Origin: Sanguinoderma infundibulare
Taxonomy: Eukaryota; Basidiomycota; Agaricomycetes; Polyporales; Polyporaceae
Length of the DNA stretch: 64,000 nt
Reading direction: 5' to 3'
NCBI GenBank assembly: GCA_032821775.1
Contig: JAVLRN010000001.1
Location: 3,472,001-3,536,000, forward strand
Part shown: positions 33,345-43,873 of the stretch, piece by piece
How the letters are laid out: every line of letters begins with the position of its first letter
Position numbering within the stretch: the first letter of the stretch is position 1
Notes under the pieces: generated by a model
Database searches by the model: none
Told to the model about the DNA's origin: nothing
The model's input: only the letters and a program-made list of their open reading frames with translations
Made by a program: the position numbers and the translations under genes

Positions 33345-34577
33345 GGTTGTCGGTACATTCGACCAGCAAGTACTTGAGAGTTTCCACCATCTGCCATTTC
33401 CGGGAATATCTCCTTAATTACCGCCCTGTAAAAGAGTGTGTGCCTTTCAGTGTATACTTTGTGTGTCAAAGCCTCATATTAAACAGTTGTTGGTAGCACA
33501 TATAGTGGTTGAGAGGGAGAGAAACGCGAGAAACGCAATAGCGCCTTGAGTCCTTCGACCGTTCCTCGGACATCCGCAGCCGTCTCGCCAGATTCGGAAA
33601 TTCTAGCGCTCGTTGTATTCTGCCGCGTCACAGGGCGGGGGACCGTGACCCGTGACGCTCATTGCCGTCTCCCCCATCCACCAACATTCCCCAAAGGCGT
33701 GCCACGGTCTCATCGGTGCTCTTGCTATCCTGACCACAAACTCACCACTCACTCGCTGGCAGGGCTGGAAGCGGTGCAACGTCACGATGTGGTCAGCTCA
33801 AATTCCCGGGCCCAGTGTCGCGGAGTCGCCGTTGTGGACTCATGTGAAGAAACCATCGCTCCGGACCTTATAACCTCAATGTCTCTTAATTTACCGCCTG
33901 AACAACGTCAGAGCTTTGGAGCAAACGTCTTCGTCGGGGATGGTGGCGGTCAACCGCCGACGACTGGTGACTCCAGTTGCGAGCGGTTCTGCGGGGCTGT
34001 GCATTTGAACGGGAGGCTGCCAACGGTGAGGTGCCTTGCGTATATGTCTTGACCTGTCATTGGTGCAGAATCTCCTCCTATGAGGCGGTCTATTATTAGT
34101 ATTTGCGGTTCTGCGTGCTTCTGGCGTGACGTCTGCCATCAGAGAGATGCAAAGGTTAGACTGGGAGCCCGACCACACGTTACATATAAGAGACATGCAC
34201 ACGTAAGTGAAGCGAACCTTCGTCGAGGCAGCCATCGCCATCCACCGCCTCCCATCCTAGTCTTTCCAGGTCAACTTCTTTCAAGATCACAGATCTCTCA
34301 TGTGTGGTCAGCTAGACAGCTCCGTGCGTATCCTGTGTTATTCAACGCATTTACCTACCAATTCGATGGAGCCTTCTTCAGGCGTCCTTGGACTTCGACG
34401 CGCTGCATGTGTCAACCAGGCACGGTAAGGCGAACTCTTCCATCTTTTTCGCTGTGTTCTTAACCACAATAAATACTCATATGCCAAAACCTTATACAGG
34501 GTGCATAGGAACCTGCATTGGTTTGGATGAGGATACGCCTTCTTCGATGAGGCTAGGAATATATAAACACACATCCC
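33345..34577. other. Intergenic, no gene seen
   Basis: 1.2 kb between tRNA-Pro and the tandem repeat. A 168-codon frame (33546-34052 +) lacks recognisable motifs and is Cys/Arg/Ser-rich. The right end holds a TATA-like element (atatataaac, about 34559-34568) for the downstream Gln-rich gene. Confidence 0.5.
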
Positions 34578-34647
34578 GCCTATCGACCAGTTGACCAGCT
34601 ACTCCCTTGCTAGCCTATCGACCAGTTGACCAGCTACTCCCTTGCTA
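34578..34647 (+). repeat. Perfect 35-bp tandem duplication in a 5' leader
   Basis: The unit gcctatcgaccagttgacca... occupies 34578-34612 and is repeated without change at 34613-34647. The second copy ends two bases before the ATG of the Gln-rich gene. The TATA-like element is about 10 bp upstream of the first copy, so the duplication must lie within or across the 5' UTR. An exact repeat implies recent origin. Confidence 0.9.
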
Positions 34648-34649
34648 TC

Positions 34650-35403
34650 ATGAACAGTGACGACGATGACAACCGTTCCTCCTCCCCCTACTCAGACTCC
34701 GAGGATGGCAACGACGACCGTCCTCAGCGGTACAACGGTTACGCCAGGGGAGCCGCTCAGGACGACGATGGGTACAACCAGCCTGAGCAACCATCCACCT
34801 ACGGCTCTGGGCGTGCCCAGAACCGGCAGCACCAGGATGGCTATGGTCCCTATGGGGGGAACCAAAACACGCAAGACGACTATGATGAGGTACGCTCTCG
34901 CTGTCGCCCATCGTACCTCGCGACGCGATCCTAATTCGTTGTTTTTCTAGTCCTACGGGCAGGAGGCCCCGTACGCTTCCTCCTACTCAGACCCCTCTTT
35001 CGACGCACAACCTCCGCCCGCCCATGGCCGACCGCAGGGTCGCCCGCAGCAAGGCAACCAGCCGTACAGGCCGCCGGGCGGCCAAGCCGCCGTCCAGGCG
35101 ACGCACGGTAGTGATAGCCGGGGCTCCGACGACTCGCCGATGGATCGCGTGGAGAACTACTTCGAGGAGAGGGCTGGACAAAGTTTGATGCGAGGGACGG
35201 ACGCATTTTTCGGGAAATTGGAGAACGGGTGTTCGAAAGTGTGGCACCGGAACGATGGCAAGGAGGCGCCGCACGTCCAGCATCACTCACCCACTCAGCA
35301 GCACCAAGGTCAACAGCACCAGGGCCAACAGTGCCCCGCTCAGCAGTACCAGGCCCAGCAGCACCGGGCTCAACAACACCCTCGTGGAGGAGCGCATGCG
35401 TGA
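34650..35403 (+). CDS. Gln/His-rich low-complexity protein, 230 aa, unknown function
   Basis: Not a family I can name. Two exons, 34650-34889 and 34951-35403, are joined by a 61-nt intron with consensus ends (GTACGC..TTTTTCTAG). The N-terminus is acidic (MNSDDDDNRSSSPYSDSEDG), followed by Gly/Tyr/Gln/Asn-rich sequence (YGPYGGNQNTQDDYDE, PPPAHGRPQGRPQQGNQPYR). A short amphipathic, more ordered block follows (MDRVENYFEERAGQSLMRGT DAFFGKLENG). The C-terminal segment is a run of Gln/His repeats (QHQGQQHQGQQCPAQQYQAQ QHRAQQ) and ends GGAHA. The composition is prion-like and suggests a self-associating protein, but the role is unknown. The start follows a TATA element and a tandem repeat directly. 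A third exon beyond 35403 was not found. Confidence 0.75.
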
Positions 35404-36170
35404 CCTGTTGCGTGGTCAAGACGTTGCAGGAGACGTGATGAAGTACGTGTGTTCCGCGACTTGGACTCCGGCCAGAGTGCTGACAAACCAGACCGTAGAT
35501 GTGACTGGCAGTTGGAATTGTGATTGTGACAGTGCAAATTCGCGCGGTTCAGGAGCCATATATATTGATCGAGATAGAATGTACGCATCGACAGACTTCG
35601 ACTGAGGTCGCTCGTTCCGACTCGGATTGTCGGTTCTTCGTTGTAGATACGGGTATGTGTCCTTTCCCAGTGAGCTCGGAGCGTATGAAAATTTGAGCTT
35701 TGAATCCTATAAAATCCCGCGTTACGTTCCACGGCTAAGGTGCCATGAGTTACGACGAGGCCTGGTAGAATATGCATTCGCGTAAGTACGGTGGCGCTGG
35801 GCCGTGTTTAAATTTAGATCTGGTCCGAGTGGTCAGTTATGGCTGCGTGCAAGCTCTTCGGGGGCACTTTGGAGGACTCGGGGTTGTCTGGAATTACTGG
35901 GCAGCTGTCCACAGTGGCAAGAGTGATTTACTGGAGTGAGTCGGATGAGAGAAGGAGACCAAAGTAGACGGCTGTGCCGGTCGGCTTGGAGGAGGGGTAG
36001 GGGAGCCTGAGTGCGGGAAAATGTTGGCAGCGCTGGACGGTCCTCGCCTGAGCCTCCCAATACCCGAGCCGACGGACGACCTTCCGCTTGTCTTCCACGC
36101 CCCAATCCCCTTCCCTTTGCCCCCTCACGCTCCTTTACTCGATGACGACGCGACTTTGAACAGGCCGAGG
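35404..36170. other. Intergenic, no gene seen
   Basis: About 770 nt. In the last 150 nt an in-frame upstream extension of the NIPA gene exists (from 36021). It is Pro-rich and unlike the family, so it is treated as 5' leader. Confidence 0.5.
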
Positions 36171-37600
36171 ATGGTAGAAGACAAGTACATCGGTATCGCA
36201 CTCGCGCTTGCTGGCTCGGTGGGCATCGGTAGCAGTTTCGTCTTCACGAAGAAGGTCCGTCAAGTCCTGCCCTGCAAACGCCGTCCTGCGCAGCTCACAG
36301 ACTGTGGTCTCGGGGTGGACAGGGCTTGATAGCGGCCGGTCGGAATGGCGCTTCGGCGAGTAATGAGCTCACGTACTTCAAGAGTCCGTTATGGTGGGTT
36401 GGATTTGTCGTGAGTGAGTATTCGCTCCCCTCTGAATCCATCTGCTGAGCTGGCGGGACTGACTCGCCGTGCAACAGTGGTGCTTGGAGAAAGTATGTGT
36501 GATCGTCGGCCCGTCAAACTCACGCCTGACCTGACAGCTATGCACAGTTTTGAACTTCGTGGCGTACACGTTTGCGCCCCCAATATTGATCACCCCCCTC
36601 GGAGCCCTCAGCGTGATCATCGGGTAAGCTCCCGTTCGCCCTCATCTACCACAGCACTTAGCTTTTTCTGCAGGGCAGTCCTTGCGTCATTTTTTCTCAA
36701 CGAAAAGCTTGGACATCTTGGTCGCGTGGGCTGCTCGCTATGCCTGCTCGGCTCCCTCATCATCGTGCTACACGCCCCGCCAGACAGGGAGGTGGAGACC
36801 GTCGATGAGATCCTGCATTTCGCTTTGCAACCCGGTGCGTCATACTTCCCGTCCTCCCCCCGACACTTCCTCACGCGAGGGTGCGACAGGCTTCTTGATG
36901 TATAGCTTTGTCGTCCTCGTCTTCAGCCTCGTTATGATCTACGCCATCGTCCCCAAGTACGGACACACGAACCCCATCGTCTACATCTCCATCTGCTCCC
37001 TCGTCGGCTCCGTCTCCGTCATGGCCATCAAGGGCCTCGGCGTTGCCGTCAAGCTCACCTTCTCGGGCAACAACCAGTTCACCCGTCCGGCGACATACGT
37101 CTTCGGCGTCCTCGTCGCCACCTGCATCATCGTCCAGACAAACTACCTGAACAAGGCCCTCGACACCTTTTCCACGAACGTGTGCGTCCTTCCTCCTTCA
37201 TCACCCCCTCTCAATGCGACTCCACGAAGCTGATCCCGCCCACAGCGTGAACCCGATGTACTACGTCGGCTTCTCGACCGCGACGATCGTCGCCTCCATC
37301 ATCCTCTTCCAGGGCCTCAACACCGACGACCCCGCAAACTCGCTCTCCCTCCTCGCCGGCTTCATCACCACCTTCCTCGGCGTCCACCTCCTCGAGCTCG
37401 CCCGCGCCCCAGGCGGCGCCGGCGAGAACGGCTACGCGCGCGCAGCCAGCGGCGACGAGGAGGTCGGGCTCCAGACGTTCTACGAGGCCGAGCCGGACGA
37501 CTACGAGCACGTCACCAACGACGACGAGCACGACGAGCAATCCCGGTTGCAGCGCACCGCGCGGATGAGCGACGAGCGGCATCGGGAGCGGACATCATGA
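36171..37600 (+). CDS. NIPA-type magnesium transporter, 357 aa
   Basis: Multi-pass membrane protein of the NIPA family (PF05653, drug/metabolite superfamily fold), whose animal members move Mg2+ across plasma or endosomal membranes. Exons 36171-36254, 36323-36413, 36478-36492, 36548-36623, 36674-36834, 36890-37181, 37246-37600. Motifs in order: YIGIALALAGSVGIGSSFVF TKK, GLIAAGRNGASASNELTYFK, PLWWVGFVVMVLGEILNFVA YTFAPPILITPLGALSVIIG, ASFFLNEKLGHLGRVGCSL, YISICSLVGSVSVMAIKGLG, QTNYLNKALDTFSTNVVNPM, and a final pair of helices. Exon 3 is only 15 nt and supplies VLGE in the conserved segment, with its splice sites dictated by the family sequence. The acidic C-terminal tail (DDYEHVTNDDEHDEQ) is cytosolic in type. 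About nine membrane spans are visible. The start is chosen directly before TM1. Confidence 0.95.
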
Positions 37601-38362
37601 CGACGACGACTATGTAGGATGCTCCGCCTTGCTTTTGCGCAAGGGAAGAGCGGATGAGGCGAGGAACTATTTACACATACACATCACCCGTGCGCGGGGA
37701 AAACGGGCACCCGGGACGGTCTGCTGGTCATCATTTCTCCGAACGACGGGTGGGGTCCCGGCTTCCATTGTCTCCATCGTCGAGCACGCTGGACGCGTAC
37801 GCACACGCGGCACGCACGTCGCGGGAGTAACTTATTCCTAGTATTGTATGGACTCTTGATTGTACTAGAGCTATATTGTAAATGTACATCTATGTTATGG
37901 TCTGCGACGATCTAACATTAACACCATTCTTCCAATGCAGCGTGCGGTAAGAGTACAGAGTCCGAGTCCATGAGGCGTGGGGCGGTGATGAGGTATATGT
38001 AATGTAAGTGTGCATATGCAAGATTGTCGAAGGTCGAAGGTCGAAGGTTGTCAAAATGTCGAAAGGGTGGTCGTGTGTGTGCGCGGACTCGAAAAATTAA
38101 AGTGGGTCTCGGCAAAGTAAGTGGTTGCGAAGTATATGTGAGATGGCCATAATGATCTGGGAGTGCGAGGATTGATTGATTGCGTGCCGTGTAACAGCGA
38201 GATATGTATGATGCGAGCATGTGCAGAAGACTAAAACGAAGCGAAACCGAAGCCAGCCCGGCGAGGGGCGATGCAAGCGAATGAGTGGGAATCGAAGCCG
38301 GCCGTAATTGGCGAAAGGCTGGGGGGGAGAAGGAGCGGAGGCGAGGCGAAGCTTAGTAGCCA
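37601..38362. other. Intergenic, no gene seen
   Basis: About 760 nt between the convergent NIPA and methyltransferase genes, so it is mainly two 3' UTRs. It includes a short heptamer run (gtcgaag three times, 38026-38046). Confidence 0.5.
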
Positions 38363-40843
38363 CTAGTGGCCGCCGCAATGGCACGAACAATGGTGACTGG
38401 ACTTGAGCGCCTCGTACACCCGGATCGTCCGGACGTGCGTCGAGGACTGCTTCGTCACCGTGAGGCCACCATACATCTGCGCGGGAGGGCCGTCGGTCGA
38501 CGCGGCGCGCTTCGGCTCTGGCTGTGTGGCCCCCTGAGCGAACTTGAAGATGGCGCTCTTGGGAGGCGGCGAGGGCGGAGCGGGCTCGTCAGCGTCGTTC
38601 TCCAGCTGAAGCTCGGTGACGTTCAGCGGCCAATTGAAGCGTTTCCGTCGGAAGCTGGAGCGCAACAGTCAGCGTAGTCGCAGGCGACCCGAGAGAGAGA
38701 GAGCACGTACCACTCGTAGTCCCACAGGTAGTCGTCGACCTCCTTCTCTGACATGAGGGGCTGCCCGTGCCTGTCCTGCTGCGCCGTGATGTACTTCGAC
38801 AGCGCGTCCTTGCACCCGAGCAGCGTGTTCATGTGCTTGCACGCGTGCATCTCCAGCTCGAGCGGCGAGCACGGGATGAGCGTCGACGGCAACAGCACAA
38901 GCCCGGGCGGCTGGTACGGCCCCGTCGCCTTCCACGACGGCGTCCTGTTCGCGTCCCCCATCAGCAGCTGTCTTGCCTTTGGCGCGAGGCCGTCGGGTAT
39001 TCGCGCGTCGACCGGCGAGTTCTCGTCGCTCGTCCGCCGAGACGGCGAACGGGTTCCAGCCGGGGGCAAGGGGGGATGGCCAGGAACGGGCGACCCAGAA
39101 CGCTTCTCCTTCCGCTCCCACTGGCACTCAAGCGACGTCCACGCGCCCTTGCCGCGCTTCTCGTCCTCGCTCAGCCGTTTCGAGTGCGAGTGCGAACACG
39201 AGGCGGTGGACGGTCTCGAGCTGGACCCCGGCCCGAGCCCCACGTCCTCGCAGCTCTCGAAGACCTCGCGTGACGGCACGGCGAGCTCGAGGGTCTGCGT
39301 CTGGCGTGCACAGGTGGAGCCAAAGACATCGCGGAGCATGTGTTCGAGGAAGGCGTGTGGCCGGGGGGCGATGTCGTACCTGTTCGCGAGCATGTTCTGG
39401 AAGATCGTCTCGAGATGATTGGCGATCCCCGAGTTCGTGCTGAACTCGATATCGGACGGCGTGCGCGCGTGACATTTCTTGCTGACGGGAGAGCTCTGAG
39501 TGGATGGGATCTCGGGTAGGGGCTTCTCAGATAGCGAGCCGGCCATAGGGAAAGGGGTGGATGCGAAGACGGTGTCAGAACTGGCCGCGCTGTGCCACTG
39601 CCGCTTCGACGGGGCGTCTCGACTTGGACGGGGGAGGATCGTCGGGAAGAAGACGTCGTCATCGACGAGTTCCAGCCGACCGCCTGGACGAAGAACTCTT
39701 CGTACTTGTGTCAGCACGAACTCCCACCGACTCACGGGAATGCAGAGGGTGAGGTTCGCCATCCGCACGAGATCGAAGGAGGTGTCTGGGAATGGTAACG
39801 GGTACTTGACGCTGAACGCGATTGAGTGGCGCGCATACAGTCAGTTGGGTGGGATGCACTTACAAATTGGCCCGTTTCCAGGTAACGTTCTTAGGAGTAT
39901 GCTCCGGCTCGAGATGTGGGTGAACTTCGCCTGCTTCGTTAGTATGCAAGTCAATGAGGTCCAGGCCGACGACGTTGCTTGACTTCCACAGCTTCGCAGC
40001 ATGCAGAACCCAGAAGCCTTCACCGCATCCCAGGTCCAGGACGTCTGCAGGGGGCTTCTTGCCGAACCCGTGAAACGTCGGGGAGTCTGCACGCGTCAGC
40101 TTGCACATGAGCTGGTGTGTCTGGTAATCGCTGTACGACACAGGAGAGCTGCGCGTCAGACACCCGAGAGAAGCACAGCGCTCGCAAACAGGAGACTCGA
40201 CTCACTTCTCGAGGAGGACTTGGCTATACGCCTGCATATACGGCGCGTCCTCAGGAGAAAAGGGATGATGGGGCATATTACGCCTGCGAACAGTCCGGTT
40301 GCGGTCCTCGAATCCATCGTCCTCATCCACCCTTCGCGGCCCCGCCGAGCGAATCGAGCGCGAGTGCGGCTCTGTACTCACGTTCGCTGCGGAAGCGTCT
40401 TCCGGCTGGTGCGGACACGGCGTCCGTTTCGTGCCCATCAAGTTCTCCGTGAAGTCCAGTGATGAGGTCTTGAACGCCTTGAGAGCCTGTCCGAAGGATC
40501 GCTTCTTCTTGAGCTTCAGAGTGGCCTCCGTCCGGAGCGCCGCCTGAGTGATCGTGGCTTGTGATGGGGAGTCCTCTAGACGTGCGTCATCCTCCATGGA
40601 CGACCGCTCCGAGGAGGTCGGGGTCGGGGTTGGAGGGAAAGGATAGTGGCGGTGATGTTGCCTCTCCTTGCTTGCCATTCCGGCTACGTATGCGTCAAAG
40701 AGCGCGGGGTCGGAAAGAGCATGAGTGGAAGAAAGCATAGAGCAAGGGATGTCGGGCACAGCGCCGTACAGAGTCGAATCGTCAAAAAGCGTGCCGGAAA
40801 TCGACTCACGGGACGAGACGGGAAAAATAACGGTCCGCTCCAT
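38363..40843 (-). CDS. SAM-dependent methyltransferase-domain protein, 771 aa
   Basis: Class I methyltransferase with long disordered flanks; substrate unknown. Exons (complement) 40206-40843, 39864-40148, 38711-39811, 38363-38654, all with frame-preserving GT..AG introns. The N-terminus is Ser/Pro-rich with a basic helical patch (LKLKKKRSFGQALKAFKTSS). The catalytic fold begins at SYSDYQTHQLMCKL, then PADVLDLGCGEGFWVLHAA (motif I), NVVGLDLIDLH (motif II), VKYPLPFPDTSFDLVRMANL (motif IV region) and VRRVLRPGGRLELVDDDVFF (motif VI). The domain then seems interrupted by a long Ser/Pro/His-rich insert before a C-terminal helical block (LELEMHACKHMNTLLGCKDA LSKYITAQQDRHG) and the tail ending HHCSCHCGGH. 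This plan, a Laetiporus/Trametes-type fungal methyltransferase with a late helical region, suggests a regulatory protein rather than a metabolic enzyme, but that is inference. Confidence 0.88.
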
Positions 40844-42245
40844 GGTACGGGATGAGAGCTCGCCGTTAAGAGGTGAGGAGGAGGGGATGAGAGAATAGGA
40901 AAGCGGCGAGTGGCGGCAGCGAAGCTAGCGGTTGCTTTGTCTTGTATGACAATGGGGCTTCGAGGTTCGGGAGGGGGCCGGGGGCAGAGGTTAAACGAGA
41001 GCACACATCGACAAGCGAAGGGAAGCGATAGGATTAGCGTACGCAGTCGGGTTTGCCAGGGTCAGCCTCCGGAAGCCTCCAGCACAGCGCCTCAGAAATG
41101 AGACAAGTCGCCAGTGAGATCGGTCAGTCCGCACTGGAATGGGGTGATAGTGACAAATGCACGCGCTCCGGGCCTTCCGCGTCTTGGTATATGTACCAGG
41201 GGCTCCAAAGGGAGTGAGAAAAGCCACACGGGAGGCGCTGCGTCGGAGAGAGGAGCGGGTCATCAAGTATATAAGTGCGGACGGATATCGAAGACCGACT
41301 TACCTGCCTTCTCTGCACATTGACGCCCCGCCAACGTCATCAGACTGGCCATCTTTGGAGGCAGTCCACATCCCAGATGCCAACACTGTCCGGAATCAAG
41401 ATATGCATACATGATACCGGCGGAGATATGTTGACAGACAGAATCCGTAGTGACAAGACCGAGACAGTCTCGCGAAATGACCATGTTACAACACGTACTG
41501 CGGGCTGTCATCCTGACGCACATCTGACTCCGAATATCCATTGGAGGACTCAGGACCCCGATAACTTAGTCGTCCTTAGGCGGAGGAGGACCACATGGCT
41601 GCAACATGCGCTATGGGGGTTTCGCACATGAACGTCAAGGACCGTGGAGACAAATGAGACGCACCTCCGTCATTTCGAATTTGACCCTTCCAACCGCTTC
41701 CCCATCAGCGATGGCCAGGTAGGAGGTCAGAGGAGGGTGTCCGACAATGGACGACAGTGTGTCCCTATGCTGGTGGGTGAGCCATTCGCTGTGGGCTGGG
41801 TTAGCGATGCCACAGTCAAGGTCTCAGAACTCCTCACTATTTTGTCAAGTCGGCATGACCTGTATGAAACAGTCAACATGAGTTTCAGACGGTGGAGTCG
41901 ATGACTCACCTGTGCCGGTGTAACGAGCATGCACTACGCGAAAGAAGTGGTGAGCGGAACATGACTTGAGTGATCTCAACGGGCTACTCACGATGCTCAA
42001 GTTGGGTGTTGGCCGTGTACCGTAGTTCGGAAGACTGCAAACGACGTCAGCACCAGGTGGTGAGCAACGGCGAGATGACTGACCATGGTCAAGGGCAACG
42101 ATGACGGCGACTTGCCGACCGCCACTCTCTTGGCCCTTGCACCGGCGCCTCTCAGCTTTTCCACAAGACCGTCTGCGCTCCATTTCCGCTTCTGCTTGGA
42201 CTCTAAGCAACGCTGAACGGATAGGACCTTGGACTGGTACACAAC
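40844..42245. other. Intergenic, no gene seen
   Basis: 1.4 kb between the divergent methyltransferase and Rrp47 genes. Only short frames without motifs. Both promoters should lie at its ends. Confidence 0.5.
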
Positions 42246-43517
42246 ATGGCCGACGGCGCCGAGAAGGTCCTAGCAAAGCTTGCCGCGCTAAACGACTCCC
42301 TGGACGACCTCGAAGAGAAACTCGAACCCCTCCTCGCGCAAACGCTCCCAGAGTCCCTCCTGCCCTTAGAGACCATCCAGCAAGTCAAGCTGAACGTCGG
42401 GCTCCCATACCTGGTCTATGACCTGATATTCAGTACGTCCATATTCACAACAACCCACTCAGATCCCGAACTAATACACCAGAACCTTCCCAGTCTACCT
42501 CAAGACCCGGGGCATCGACCCCAAGTCCCACCCCGTAGTCGCAGAACTCGTAAGCAACCCTCCCATTCCGCACTAGGTCAGGCACAAACCCTGTCCCCGC
42601 CACGCAGGACCGCGTCAGACAGTACTTCGACAAGATCAAGAACGCCGAAGACCCAGAGAAGCGTACGTCCCACCTCCCCCTCCCCCTCCCCCCTTTCGCC
42701 TATCCCCATTCGTTTCCCTCTCGCCTCCCTCCCACATGGCCCACATGGCCCCCACATCGCACACATCGCTTACGCTCTCTCCCTGACAACCCAAACACAA
42801 CAGGGAAGACCGCCGTCGACCGCGCCGCGGCGAACCGCTTCATCAAGCACGCGATCGCCCAGGTCCGCGGCCAGGAGCAGCCTGCACCCGCGCCCGCGCA
42901 CACGCACATCCGGTTCGACGACAACGCGCACGCGACCTCTTCCTCTTCCTCTTCGACATCGGCCCCGACCCCGGCCGCGCAGATCCCCGTCAAGGTGACG
43001 AGCAAGATGCTCGCCCGTGCCGAGTACCAAAAGAAGCTCGCCGCCGAAGGCGGCCGTGACTCGAGCGACGACGAGGCGGAGGACGCCCTGGATGTCATCG
43101 ACGGTGAAAACGGGGAGGACGAAGAGCCTACGGTCGATGCCGCGCCCGAGCGATTAAGCTCGAAGGGGAAGGGGAAGGCAAAGGCCCAGGCGACGGGCAG
43201 AGAGGTTGCGAGCGCGAGCAACACGAAAAAGCGCAGAAGACCTGCCCCGGATCCGTTTGCTGGTACACACTAGCCATCCTTCCCTCATGGCATACATCTG
43301 GCTGACAGCGGGCCCTTAAGGCTACGGGGACGACACCGATTCGAAGCCGGCCAAGTCTTCGAAGAACAAGAAGAGTGCAGCTCCATCCGCAGACGGCAAC
43401 GATGTGACCATGGACGACCCGGTCGCCAGCGGAACAGGTACGCCCCCGTCCAAGCCCGCAACGAAGGACAAAAACGCAGCGAAGAAAGCCAAAAAGAAAG
43501 CAAAGAAGGTTTCCTAG
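42246..43517 (+). CDS. RRP47: Exosome cofactor Rrp47/C1D (Lrp1) family protein, 317 aa
   Basis: Nuclear RNA-binding partner of the 3'-5' exonuclease Rrp6; helps the exosome trim 5.8S rRNA, snRNA and snoRNA. Exons 42246-42432, 42494-42549, 42608-42662, 42804-43262, 43321-43517. The N-terminal Sas10/C1D domain reads KVLAKLAALNDSLDDLEEKL, KLNVGLPYLVYDLIF, YLKTRGIDPKSHPVVAEL, RVRQYFDKIKNAE and TAVDRAAANRFIKHAIAQV: the family pattern of a helical bundle that grips Rrp6. The C-terminal half is disordered, with acidic (SSDDEAEDALDVIDGENGED EEP) and strongly basic (KDKNAAKKAKKKAKK) stretches typical of Rrp47 RNA-binding tails, and is longer than in yeast. All intron borders preserve frame (954 nt total). 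Confidence 0.93.
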
Positions 43518-43873
43518 CATATACCTCCCCTGTTGCGTCATCCTCTTCCTGTGCCTGCACACGGCTGTTGCGCGTTGAACGTTGAACGTTGATTGTAGAA
43601 AGCAGGATCACATCCAATACAGTAATGTACACACGCACGCAAATACACATACAGTTACACACATTCTGCGCTAGTACTGGTAGTAATCGTCAGTCCATGG
43701 TCCGTGTCTGATCTTACAAGGGACGAGAGACGTCTACGGGTCGTCGCCACTGTCAGTGAATGCAATAATATACAGGACATTGATACCCAAGAACGCAGGA
43801 CGGAAACCAAAGTCTGCTACAATGATACATTGACCTTCCCTTCCCGCGCACGCACCTTCTTCCACACACAAAC

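Noticed and set aside
33546..34052. 168-codon plus-strand frame
   Set aside because: No family motif, no splice logic, Cys/Arg-biased composition as expected from chance.
36021..36170. Earlier start for the NIPA transporter
   Set aside because: Adds a 50-residue Pro-rich segment before TM1 that the family does not have.
38753..39418. 221-codon plus-strand frame
   Set aside because: Antisense to the methyltransferase exon 3; Arg/Ser-rich and motif-free.
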